DNA from: Bacteroidales bacterium F22
Lineage (GTDB): Bacteria; Bacteroidota; Bacteroidia; Bacteroidales; Bacteroidaceae
Direction: 5' to 3'
Assembly (NCBI GenBank): GCA_029541985.1
Contig: CP095414.1
Span: 2,701,001 to 2,765,000, forward strand
DNA: 64,000 nucleotides
Part shown: positions 29,129 through 36,675 of the stretch, piece after piece
How the letters are laid out: every line of letters starts with the position of its first letter
Position numbering within the stretch: the first letter of the stretch is position 1
Notes under the pieces: generated by a model
What the model saw: the letters and a program-made list of their open reading frames with translations, nothing else
Databases searched by the model: none
Told to the model about the DNA's origin: nothing
Program-made: the position numbers and the translations under genes

Positions 29129-29737
29129 ATGAAGAATTTACAACAACTCTTTCAAGGTATAGCAGCAACGGCTACTATACTTCTTTTTTCTCAGTGTGCT
29201 GGCAACAGTACAGGAACTTCTGCAGGAACCCCTGCAAGCATAGATACGTGTAATCTATCTATTGCATATGTAGATATGGACTCGTTGCTGACTCACTACA
29301 ATTTAGCTACAGATTTTTCTGAAGCAATGATGAGTAAGGAGGAGAATGTACGTGCGACGTTGAATGAAAAAGGACGTCAATTACAAAAAGAAGGAGAAGA
29401 TTTCCAAAGAAAGCTTCAAAATAATGCTTTTGTAAGTCGCGCTAGAGCAGAGCAAGAGCAGAAACGTCTTTTGAGTAAACAACAAAAGTTGCAAGAACTT
29501 CAACAAAGATTGCAGAATGAGTTAGTTGCTGACCAACAGAAGAATAGTTTAGAACTTAGAGATTCAATCAAGAGTTTTCTTAAAGCTTTCAATTCAGATA
29601 AGAAGTATTCTTTGATTCTTAGCAATATAGGAATGGATAATATCTTGTTGGCGGATTCAGCTTTGGATATTACATCTACAGTTGTAGAGGGACTTAATGC
29701 TCGTTATAATCCAACGACAGTAGTGACCAAGAAGTAA
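29129..29737 (+). CDS. OmpH/Skp-family periplasmic chaperone-like lipoprotein
   Basis: A 202-residue exported protein of the OmpH (Skp) family, which in other bacteria binds unfolded outer-membrane proteins. The signal peptide ends in a lipobox-like FSQC, so this is a lipoprotein rather than a soluble Skp. After a low-complexity S/T/G linker, IAYVDMDSLLTHY opens the OmpH domain; residues about 65-150 are a long charged coiled coil with RARAEQEQKRLLSKQQKLQELQQ; the C-terminal strand has KKYSLILSN. It follows the small membrane protein gene and is closed by an 18-bp terminator stem. Chaperone role is inferred. Confidence 0.85.
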   Translation: MKNLQQLFQGIAATATILLFSQCAGNSTGTSAGTPASIDTCNLSIAYVDMDSLLTHYNLATDFSEAMMSKEENVRATLNEKGRQLQKEGEDFQRKLQNNAFVSRARAEQEQKRLLSKQQKLQELQQRLQNELVADQQKNSLELRDSIKSFLKAFNSDKKYSLILSNIGMDNILLADSALDITSTVVEGLNARYNPTTVVTKK

Positions 29738-29755
29738 TCATTACATACATAAATA

Positions 29756-29795
29756 AAAAACCGCCTAAATAGTATTGACTATTTAGGCGGTTTTT
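29756..29795. terminator. Bidirectional terminator between OmpH-like gene and nfsB
   Basis: Perfect 18-bp arms (29756-29773 and 29778-29795) around loop ATTG, with a T-run on the plus strand and A-rich left arm giving a T-run on the minus strand. It serves both converging genes. Confidence 0.92.
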
Positions 29796-29834
29796 TATTG
29801 CGATATCTATTTTCACATATCCCTTATATCACTG

Positions 29835-30491
29835 TTAATCAATAATAGTGATTATATCATTTTCAGAAAGTCTTGATTTTGGTAATGAGGCATTGAAATC
29901 ACTTTCTCTGTGATATCCTAATGCAACTGCACACACTGCAGTGTATCCTTGTTCGTTGAGACCAAACTCTTTGTTTAAGACTTGCATATCTAGTCCTTCC
30001 ATAGGAAGAGCATCTAATCCCAAAGCCGAAACACCCAATAAGAAGCTTCCTAAATTGAGGTATACTTGCTTTTGCATCCAATGATTTAGGTCTTTAAGGT
30101 CATTGCGATGAATGTTGACAAAAGTAGAACGTCCTTTATGCATCATCTCCTTAAATTCAGTGTCAGCAAAACGGCCATCAGCATCTTCTTTTTCAAGAAC
30201 AAGCTTCATGAAATCATCATCAGCATCTATCCGTGAACAAAAGATTACGACATGTGAAGATTCTAATATTTTTGTTGTATTGAAAGGGAATGAACTTTCA
30301 GTACTCTTGGTTACTCTCTTTTTACCCGATTCAGAACTTGTGATGACAAAATGCCATGGCTGAATGTTGGTACTAGAAGGACTTAAACGGAGAAGGGTTT
30401 TTACTTTCTCAAAATCTTCCTTTGTAATTTTCCTAGTGGGATCGAACTCTTTTGTTGAGTATCTTTTCTTAATTGCTTGTATTATATCCAT
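29835..30491 (-). CDS. nfsB: Oxygen-insensitive NAD(P)H nitroreductase, NfsB-like
   Basis: An FMN enzyme that reduces nitroaromatics, quinones or flavins with NAD(P)H. The 218-residue protein aligns by eye along its whole length with E. coli NfsB: KRYSTKEFDPTRKIT, LLRLSPSSTNIQPWHFVI, ILESSHVVIFC, KEDADGRF, WMQKQVYLNLGSFLLGVSALGLDALPMEG and the C-terminal FNASLPKSRL. The FMN-binding Arg/Ser and PSSTN residues are present. It is last in a three-gene operon, 17 bp after the LuxR-type regulator. In this context it may act in defence against nitro- or nitrosative compounds; the physiological substrate is not known. Confidence 0.92.
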   Translation of the reverse strand: MDIIQAIKKRYSTKEFDPTRKITKEDFEKVKTLLRLSPSSTNIQPWHFVITSSESGKKRVTKSTESSFPFNTTKILESSHVVIFCSRIDADDDFMKLVLEKEDADGRFADTEFKEMMHKGRSTFVNIHRNDLKDLNHWMQKQVYLNLGSFLLGVSALGLDALPMEGLDMQVLNKEFGLNEQGYTAVCAVALGYHRESDFNASLPKSRLSENDIITIID

Positions 30492-30508
30492 ATTATTTTT
30501 TTTATCAT

Positions 30509-31180
30509 TTATTTTTCTTCAATCTGAACCAATCCATTGACAATCGCATAGATGGTCAACCCCGAAGTACTGTGTATCTGGAGTTTCTTTGTGATGTTTC
30601 TTCTATGAGTAATGACAGTATGAATAGAAAGATAAAGTTTTTCTGCTATTTCCTTATTACTAAGTCCTTCTACGATACTGATAATGATTTCTTTTTCTCG
30701 TTCACTCAAGCTATCATTTTCTTTTTCCTCTTCAGTATATCTTGGGATACTTACAGTAGGTGCATCAGAATCAGTCGTATGGTAACGCATAGAAGAATTC
30801 TTAGTGATAAGAGTCAACTCAGACAAGGTACTCAATAGATATTCGATTTGGTCAACAGAATCAAATATCGTAATACGTCCTGAGAAGTCGCAAACAGTAG
30901 TCGATGTATATAGTCGACTCAACACAGCCACTACTGGTATTTTGGGATGTTTCTTTTTAAATTCGGTAATATTGAATAAGCATTCAAAATCAGGTGAAAT
31001 AAGCAATGCATCTACAGGTTGCATGGTGATGCAATTTTCTATATCTTTCAAACTGTTAACCTCAATCGGATGTACATGTACACTTTTAAGTTGCCTTAAG
31101 GTCGTAATTAGTCCGCTTCTGACAATAATTGATTCATGAGCTACAATGACGTGTAGAATTTCTCTTTCTGAATGACTCAT
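30509..31180 (-). CDS. LuxR/NarL-type transcriptional regulator with degenerate receiver
   Basis: A 223-residue regulator. The C-terminal part (about 155-215) is a clear LuxR/NarL helix-turn-helix: LSEREKEIIISIVEGLSNKEIAEKLYLSIHTVITHRRNITKKL. The N-terminal 120 residues follow the receiver fold pattern (HVIVAHESIIVRSGL, VDALLISPDF, IPVVAVLS), but the acidic pair is replaced by A14-H15 and the phospho-acceptor aspartate by S62. It is therefore unlikely to be controlled by phosphorylation and no histidine kinase is nearby. Its ATG overlaps the stop of the hemerythrin-like gene (TAATG), so the two are translationally coupled. Likely regulates its own operon; that is inference. Confidence 0.88.
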   Translation of the reverse strand: MSHSEREILHVIVAHESIIVRSGLITTLRQLKSVHVHPIEVNSLKDIENCITMQPVDALLISPDFECLFNITEFKKKHPKIPVVAVLSRLYTSTTVCDFSGRITIFDSVDQIEYLLSTLSELTLITKNSSMRYHTTDSDAPTVSIPRYTEEEKENDSLSEREKEIIISIVEGLSNKEIAEKLYLSIHTVITHRRNITKKLQIHSTSGLTIYAIVNGLVQIEEK

Positions 31181-31890
31181 TAGTTAGCTCCTTTTGTTAA
31201 ATTATCTTCTTTGGTTAAGCGAAGAACAGCTGGGATGAATAAGAAATCTTCTATCTTGTTATGGTCTTCCAATTCTTCCTCTACTCGAAAAATGTCATAC
31301 AATACACTATTGAGAATATTATTAGATGCAGAAGACGGGTAGTATTTTATCAGTAGATTTTTCAATTCCACTAATGATTCATTAATCTCTTCATGCTCTT
31401 CCTTATAATTTTCGAAGTCAAAATCACTCGATTGATTTCCGCGAATTAATTCATGAACGAAGCTAAACACTTTTTCATTTTCAAATCGCATATGTTTATT
31501 TACCGATTCTGCATATTCATCAAAAAATTTCATAATCATTTTTTCGACTTGCGTCTCTGCACCATCCATGGCGACAAGTAATTGTTTGCGAATGGTAGGA
31601 ATACTAAAGTCTAAAAAATAACTATGCGATTGTTTTAAATAATCGACAAGCGTAGATAATGAAAGCGATTCGATATCTTCATTAGATACATAGGTAACAT
31701 ATCTAGTGTATACAAAATTGAGTGTCATCAAGAACGTATAGGTATCTACATTATTCTTTTGACAAACCTCTTCCACTGTCTTGTCACCAAATCCCAAGGC
31801 AATGCCAAAACGACTCAATACTTGAATCATTTTATAGTTATCACATAAGATAACGGCTAGTTTATCGGTTGGTTGATATTGTTTTCCCAT
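31180..31890 (-). CDS. Hemerythrin-domain protein, RIC/ScdA-like
   Basis: A 236-residue cytoplasmic protein with a helical di-iron hemerythrin-like domain. Possible iron ligands are in KQSHSYFLDF, NKHMRFENEKVF, YKEEHEEINE and LEDHNKIEDFLFIP, spaced as in RIC/ScdA proteins that repair iron-sulfur centres after nitric oxide damage. The N-terminus (VLSRFGIALGFGDKTVEEVCQKNNVD) resembles the ScdA_N domain but lacks its cysteine pair. First gene of the operon with the regulator and nitroreductase. Could be an oxygen or NO sensor rather than a repair enzyme. A TATCTTTG box ends only 5 bp before the ATG, so the mRNA may be leaderless. Confidence 0.8.
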   Translation of the reverse strand: MGKQYQPTDKLAVILCDNYKMIQVLSRFGIALGFGDKTVEEVCQKNNVDTYTFLMTLNFVYTRYVTYVSNEDIESLSLSTLVDYLKQSHSYFLDFSIPTIRKQLLVAMDGAETQVEKMIMKFFDEYAESVNKHMRFENEKVFSFVHELIRGNQSSDFDFENYKEEHEEINESLVELKNLLIKYYPSSASNNILNSVLYDIFRVEEELEDHNKIEDFLFIPAVLRLTKEDNLTKGAN

Positions 31891-31894
31891 ATTT

Positions 31895-31902
31895 CAAAGA
31901 TA
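31895..31902 (-). promoter_or_regulatory. -7 element immediately before the hemerythrin-like gene
   Basis: TATCTTTG on the minus strand, exact match. Its downstream edge is 5 bp from the ATG at 31890, so transcription would begin at or beside the start codon. Confidence 0.5.
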
Positions 31903-31906
31903 CAAT

Positions 31907-31941
31907 AAAAAGGAATAGATACATAAGATCTATTCCTTTTT
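31907..31941 (-). terminator. Terminator of the TonB/ABC cluster
   Basis: Perfect 14-bp arms (31907-31920 and 31928-31941) with a T5 end on the minus strand, 25 bp after the stop of the last cluster gene at 31966. It sits just upstream of the hemerythrin operon and separates the two units. Confidence 0.88.
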
Positions 31942-31965
31942 ATCGAAGCTATAAGTTTCTTATTC

Positions 31966-32529
31966 TTATTTTAAGACCTTGTAACTAGTCGCCGTTACGT
32001 TGTAAAAGCTCAAGTAATTTTTCTCTTCTTGTTTCCTTCGTTCAGCTATTCGTTTGCGAAAATCAGCTATACGTTTCGAACTGCTATCTCCCGTTTCTTG
32101 CTTAGCTTCTTTTTCTGCTTCACATCCCGATTTTTCATCTCCATGCTGTTCTTCTGTCTTATTTTGTATGTTTTGTTCCCAACGTTTTAAGAAATCCTCA
32201 TCTATTCTTGACTTGTGAACTACACCCACAATCTCAATATCTCGGTTGTTGCAAGTTCTAGGAAACTTACCTAGTTTTTTGGTTGAATTCACTTGAAATG
32301 ATCCTTTTTGTCCCGGAATTTGTAAGAACAGTTTCATGCCACTTCGGGAGCATACATGCATGGTTTTACCCGAAAAGGAGACTGTTTTCCCGACAAATTT
32401 CTCGGCGTTTTTCTGTAGAGAATCCAATGAAATGTTCATGATGCTATCTTGAGAATTCGTCTGTGCTTGAGTATTTATAATACATCCCATAGCTAACATG
32501 CAAATACATAATACTTTCTTCATAATCAT
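31966..32529 (-). CDS. Exported protein of unknown function with OB-fold-like region
   Basis: A 187-residue secreted protein; signal peptide ends near TQAQ. Residues about 35-110 look like a small beta-barrel nucleic-acid- or ligand-binding (OB) domain: KFVGKTVSFSGKTMHVCSRS, then GMKLFLQIPGQKGSFQV, IEIVGVV and a helix LKRWEQNI. A cysteine in HVCSRSG and a second in RTCNNRD could form a disulfide or bind metal. A charged, probably coiled-coil linker and FRKRIAERRKQ follow, and the C-terminus (YYNVTATSY-like) is predicted to form a strand. Last gene of the TonB/ABC cluster, 23 bp after the DUF4857 gene. I do not recognise a function. Confidence 0.75.
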   Translation of the reverse strand: MIMKKVLCICMLAMGCIINTQAQTNSQDSIMNISLDSLQKNAEKFVGKTVSFSGKTMHVCSRSGMKLFLQIPGQKGSFQVNSTKKLGKFPRTCNNRDIEIVGVVHKSRIDEDFLKRWEQNIQNKTEEQHGDEKSGCEAEKEAKQETGDSSSKRIADFRKRIAERRKQEEKNYLSFYNVTATSYKVLK

Positions 32530-32552
32530 TTATTCTTTTATTGATTTAATTA

Positions 32553-33599
32553 TTAGTTCCACCTAGTGCGTACATATCCATCTTTCCAAGATGTGAAATG
32601 TAAACCGATGAATGAGTTTTGTTTATTTGGATATACTTTTTTCTTATATAAATGATAATCGTGGGCATCTAATCCATAATAGGTAGTTGACATACTGTCT
32701 TGTATTCGGACCGTCCAGATAAGTGGATTGCCAATAATCATGATATCCTGTATAGTAGGGTCAAATCCAGGAATATCTATGGAATGAGTAGTACCAGTCG
32801 CGGCATCTATTAGATACATCTTATGACTCATGTCAGTGACGAATCCCAGTGACTTGTGTGATGCATATTCAGTAATAAATACTTGATTCGCTTCCACTCC
32901 CTTAGGCAATATCAGTGCTTGACAATCTGCTTCTCCATGCGTCATCTTTAGTTGGAATAATTGATGACGACTATCGACCATTAAATATCCATTATCGTAA
33001 GCTTTGCGCACACTAGGATTGCTATGCAGTTTGATTATCGGAAATTGACATCCCATTGCTTTTAAAGTCTGTGTGAAATGTTCGCTCTTTACCTTCTTAA
33101 TCTTATTTGTTTTCATGTCAATAAACTCCAAACCTTGATTTGTACATCTAAAGAAATCCGTAGGGAAACTAAAATCGAGTCGTTTCGGTTCACTTTCAAG
33201 AAGCATGTATAACGGAGTGATAGGTCCGTTGATATCATCAGGCGAAGATCTGAAAATAAACCGTCCCTTCTTGATTTTACTGATTGGCATAGCTTCTCCA
33301 GCAATCGTGTCAGGTAGTGCGTGCCTATCCGCAAGTTGTCGATAATAAAACAATGGTAAGACACTATCCAATTCATTTGATGTGTAAGTACGACCTGCTA
33401 AATCTTTACCGATTAGATTATTCTGGTCATCTTTCTCATAATATGAAAATTCATGAGAAACAGGGCTAAATAACATAAAAGGAAGTGTCGTCTGTGTCTG
33501 TTTCTTAAAGACAAAGCGGTAGCCCCAAGGAAGTTGCCACAATGCTAAAATGGCGATAAATATCACGAATGTGATTTGGTATATTCTGTTCATATTCAT
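32553..33599 (-). CDS. DUF4857 family membrane-anchored protein
   Basis: A 348-residue protein with one N-terminal membrane segment (about residues 5-24) and a large extracytoplasmic domain. It matches my memory of the Bacteroidales DUF4857 family, which has no known function. Visible features: PFMLFSPVSHEFSYYEKDD, then LAGRTYTSNELDSVLPLFYYRQLADRHALPDTIAGE, and a C-terminal beta-rich half with repeated strands that could be a propeller (TDMSHKMYLIDAATG, NPLIWTVRIQDS). It lies 6 bp after the ABC permease gene, which suggests it is a partner of that transporter, perhaps its extracytoplasmic sensor or adaptor. Confidence 0.78.
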   Translation of the reverse strand: MNMNRIYQITFVIFIAILALWQLPWGYRFVFKKQTQTTLPFMLFSPVSHEFSYYEKDDQNNLIGKDLAGRTYTSNELDSVLPLFYYRQLADRHALPDTIAGEAMPISKIKKGRFIFRSSPDDINGPITPLYMLLESEPKRLDFSFPTDFFRCTNQGLEFIDMKTNKIKKVKSEHFTQTLKAMGCQFPIIKLHSNPSVRKAYDNGYLMVDSRHQLFQLKMTHGEADCQALILPKGVEANQVFITEYASHKSLGFVTDMSHKMYLIDAATGTTHSIDIPGFDPTIQDIMIIGNPLIWTVRIQDSMSTTYYGLDAHDYHLYKKKVYPNKQNSFIGLHFTSWKDGYVRTRWN

Positions 33600-33605
33600 A
33601 TAATT

Positions 33606-34295
33606 TTAATCTTGGTGTCCTACTTTAAAACGATGTACTGACTGCCAAGAAAGCGTAGAGGCTAATATAATTAATCCAATCATTTCCCAAGTGAAGTGGG
33701 TATACGCAAATGGTTGGTCACTAAGCAAAAAGATTCTCAATCCTAAAGCTGTAATGAGTACATAGCCAATTCGCCAACCCCATGTCGGTTCTAAAACCGT
33801 TGCGCTAGTCATAAAATAAGCAAAGAATCCCGCCGCATACCAAGGGTAAAGAGTTGATATTGACTGAGCTAATAATTCACTTGGAAGTGGCCCATATAAG
33901 GTTCCGAAAATAATGAGAAAGCTACTGGCGAAACATAAAGTGAGCATTAGGGTACCCCACGCAAGCATGACTCCAATTGATTTGGAAATAACAAAAGGAA
34001 GATGCAAAGTCAACTTCAAACATTTTTTGTGCATCTCAGGTACAAATTGGACAATAGCCATGCCCAATCCCACTCCTATAGGCAAATATTTAACTAGATG
34101 TACTAAAGTCGCTTTGCGCATCAGCATCATAATCAATAAATGTTCCATCCCTTTGCGCGAAACCGCATGTTGAAACACCATCATAGCATAGGAAGAAACT
34201 CCGACTAAAACAATAAAAGTGAGTAGTAGAAACCATCTCGTTTTCATCCACTCTTTATAAAATAAAGGACGTATCATATACTGTATATTAATCAT
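33606..34295 (-). CDS. ABC transporter permease-like membrane protein
   Basis: A 229-residue integral membrane protein with about six hydrophobic segments (approx. residues 20-40, 65-90, 105-130, 140-165, 175-192, 200-215). It has no sequence motif I can name, but its first base is shared with the end of the ABC ATPase gene (TAATG overlap), which is typical of an ABC-2 type ATPase-permease pair. The start MINIQYMIRPLFYKEWMKTRW resembles ABC-2 permeases, which often begin with a cytoplasmic KEW segment. Substrate unknown. Confidence 0.8.
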   Translation of the reverse strand: MINIQYMIRPLFYKEWMKTRWFLLLTFIVLVGVSSYAMMVFQHAVSRKGMEHLLIMMLMRKATLVHLVKYLPIGVGLGMAIVQFVPEMHKKCLKLTLHLPFVISKSIGVMLAWGTLMLTLCFASSFLIIFGTLYGPLPSELLAQSISTLYPWYAAGFFAYFMTSATVLEPTWGWRIGYVLITALGLRIFLLSDQPFAYTHFTWEMIGLIILASTLSWQSVHRFKVGHQD

Positions 34296-35188
34296 TAGTA
34301 TTTACCTGTTAACCCAATGAATGCATCTTCCAGATTCACTTGGGCACTTGAAAGATGTTGGTAGTCGATTGATACATCGTGCATCTTCTTCACGAGTGCA
34401 TCTTTAGTTAGGAAAGAATACAATTCAACTTTCTTTCCAAGACAAGTCGGGTTATACAATTCATTGTCATCGATCAATCGATCGATATGACTTGCTTCAT
34501 CCGTTTCAAATTGATAACAATGTATCGTCTCGAGCAATTGCTTGACTGGTTGTTGTAACAATATCTTTCCATAATCCATGATGATACAATCATCAACAAG
34601 TCGTTCCATATCCTGAATGATATGCGAAGTCAGGAATACTGTTTTATTCTCAGAAGAGGCATAATCTCGTAGATAATCGACAAATAAACGTCTATATCCA
34701 GGGTCTAATCCTAGCGAAAAGTCATCTAAGATAAGCAGTTCTGGATCTTGAGCTAAGATCAACCCCAAAGCAACTTGGGACCGTTGTCCACAAGACATAC
34801 GTGAGATACGTTGTTTGGGAGCCACTTTAAGCTTGTTCATCAACTCATAATAGGGCTCTTTTTTCCATTTAGGGTAACATTGACTATAGAATCGCTCAAT
34901 CTGTTCGATAGTCATAAACTGATATTGCACATGTCCTTCTATGAGCAAGCCTATATTTGCTCGTAATGAAGCAGGCATTGATTGTATATCATCTCCAAAT
35001 ATTTTACAGGCTCCACGCTGAGGCCTTAAGAATCCACTAAGGATATTGATTGTGGTTGTTTTACCCGTGCCATTCTTACCGAGAAGTCCCAAAATTCTTC
35101 CTTTGGGAACTTCAAAATTAAGATTCTCATAAATAAGCCTTTTGCCATAACTATGAGTTAAATTTTTACACTCTATAATAGCTGTCAT
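34295..35188 (-). CDS. ABC transporter ATP-binding protein (ABC-2/exporter type)
   Basis: A 297-residue ATPase. Walker A is GKNGTGKTTT with K43; the signature is degenerate, MSCGQRSQVALG in place of LSGGQ; Walker B is ELLILDDFSLGLD, with aspartate at the position where glutamate is the usual catalytic base; the H-loop reads FLTSHI. A C-terminal extension of about 90 residues (from about 205) follows. The domain order fits CcmA/NosF/YhaQ-type ATPases of ABC-2 exporters. The DD at the end of Walker B and the SCGQ signature suggest a divergent but probably active ATPase. It overlaps the permease gene and lies 20 bp after the DUF6850 gene. Confidence 0.92.
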   Translation of the reverse strand: MTAIIECKNLTHSYGKRLIYENLNFEVPKGRILGLLGKNGTGKTTTINILSGFLRPQRGACKIFGDDIQSMPASLRANIGLLIEGHVQYQFMTIEQIERFYSQCYPKWKKEPYYELMNKLKVAPKQRISRMSCGQRSQVALGLILAQDPELLILDDFSLGLDPGYRRLFVDYLRDYASSENKTVFLTSHIIQDMERLVDDCIIMDYGKILLQQPVKQLLETIHCYQFETDEASHIDRLIDDNELYNPTCLGKKVELYSFLTKDALVKKMHDVSIDYQHLSSAQVNLEDAFIGLTGKY

Positions 35189-35208
35189 ATATTTGATTTG
35201 TTATTAAA

Positions 35209-36675
35209 TTAAAAAATAATACCAAGTCCACACGTTCCTCGATGAGTCTGTAACGATTCAGCATAACGTCCATAGGAATATCTTCCCATTATATATATCT
35301 GTTTATCAGTAACCAACCAAGGTGTATCATACCTCACATTTATAGTCATCATCTGTTGATGATTTGCATCCATAATATGATTCTTATTTACAAAGGTGTA
35401 CTGTTGAATATCAAAATTACACGTAGCTCTAGGTACCCATCTCATTTGTCCTGTGAGGGAAAGATGTAATGTACTTGTTTTGAACAAAACATGAGCCTTT
35501 GCGTTGAGACTAGCTACAAGCCACGTATAGTTCAATTCTCTTTGGTCTCTTTTGTGAACTTGTTCGTTGGAAATCCATGATACCTTAGGAGCTATTTCAT
35601 ACCAATGCTTATGATTTAGATTCCATGAATATTGTCCTTCGATAGTTCCAGTGTAGATTCGTTGATTATAATATTGGCGTGAACTAATCATTTCGTAAGT
35701 TGTAGATGCATCTGATCCGAAAATATTTTCCGTTCCTTTGCGATTCGTAGTATACCATGAGCTCTGTATCTTCCAACTGTTACGCAGATTGTTTTGTACA
35801 TAATAAGCTATATACTTGTAACTATTACTTCTCAAATCATTGAGAGGCAGTGCATTGAATCCACTCAATACTTTTTGTAACTGTTTGTTTTTCCAATCAA
35901 ATTGTGCTCCGAAACCATTACCTGATTTGGGATAATAAGCCATAGAAAACTGATAGAATTGCCCGGTGATATCTGTGCTACTTCCTTTTCCAGAGAAACG
36001 AGAATAAACTGTACCTAATCCAGTATCATGGTAGAACAGTACAGTTTTGTAAGGATTAAATAGAGAAATTCCTGTAGCCTGTTTATATTTTTCACCCCCT
36101 ATATGGATGCTCCATAAATGAGTCGAGTTTATATCATAAGCGACACTAATAGTCGATTTTAAATGACCAATCGTGTTTTTAGGTCTAGGGTCAATATCTC
36201 GATATGCGAGCAATGCTCTATACCCAAGTGTTCCACCAAAAGTCCATTTCTTATGATGCCTCGCATATCCAGTATTGAACTGATAAGCTTCTGACTTCAT
36301 GTCTCCACCCACTTCGTCTGCTACGACATATGGATAGATCAAATCGTAATCAGAAGTCTCAGTCCCTTGAACATCAAAAGTACAAGCGTTTGTGTAAGAG
36401 ACTTCTCCCCACAAACGACTATCTTTGCTGAGTATATGATACGCATTTACTTCAAATTTCATTTGATTAATCCCTCGCCCATATTGTTGTACAACTGCTT
36501 GTGGTGAATGCTCATAGGTATATGTAAGAGACATCTCAGCTTTGTCATGAGTGTACTTATAATAGGTTAATGCTGCATGCTCTAAAGCCTGTCCTCTTGA
36601 AGTATAAGGTATCATACAGATACATAGGGTTAAAAAAGCTAGCCCTATGTATCGGCATAATTGCTGATTAGTCAT
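35209..36675 (-). CDS. Outer-membrane beta-barrel protein, DUF6850-like
   Basis: A 488-residue exported protein. The ATG at 36675 (or 36684) is preferred: it gives a signal peptide ending near SRGQA and overlaps the stop of the DUF4876 gene by 8 bp, whereas the longer frame would overlap by about 90 bp. The rest is a series of alternating amphipathic strands with many aromatic residues, ending in GRYSYGRYAESLQTHRGTCGLGIIF, a typical outer-membrane C-terminus. It fits the Bacteroidales family I remember as DUF6850. No plug or TonB box is seen, so it is a separate barrel from the receptor two genes upstream. Confidence 0.78.
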   Translation of the reverse strand: MTNQQLCRYIGLAFLTLCICMIPYTSRGQALEHAALTYYKYTHDKAEMSLTYTYEHSPQAVVQQYGRGINQMKFEVNAYHILSKDSRLWGEVSYTNACTFDVQGTETSDYDLIYPYVVADEVGGDMKSEAYQFNTGYARHHKKWTFGGTLGYRALLAYRDIDPRPKNTIGHLKSTISVAYDINSTHLWSIHIGGEKYKQATGISLFNPYKTVLFYHDTGLGTVYSRFSGKGSSTDITGQFYQFSMAYYPKSGNGFGAQFDWKNKQLQKVLSGFNALPLNDLRSNSYKYIAYYVQNNLRNSWKIQSSWYTTNRKGTENIFGSDASTTYEMISSRQYYNQRIYTGTIEGQYSWNLNHKHWYEIAPKVSWISNEQVHKRDQRELNYTWLVASLNAKAHVLFKTSTLHLSLTGQMRWVPRATCNFDIQQYTFVNKNHIMDANHQQMMTINVRYDTPWLVTDKQIYIMGRYSYGRYAESLQTHRGTCGLGIIF

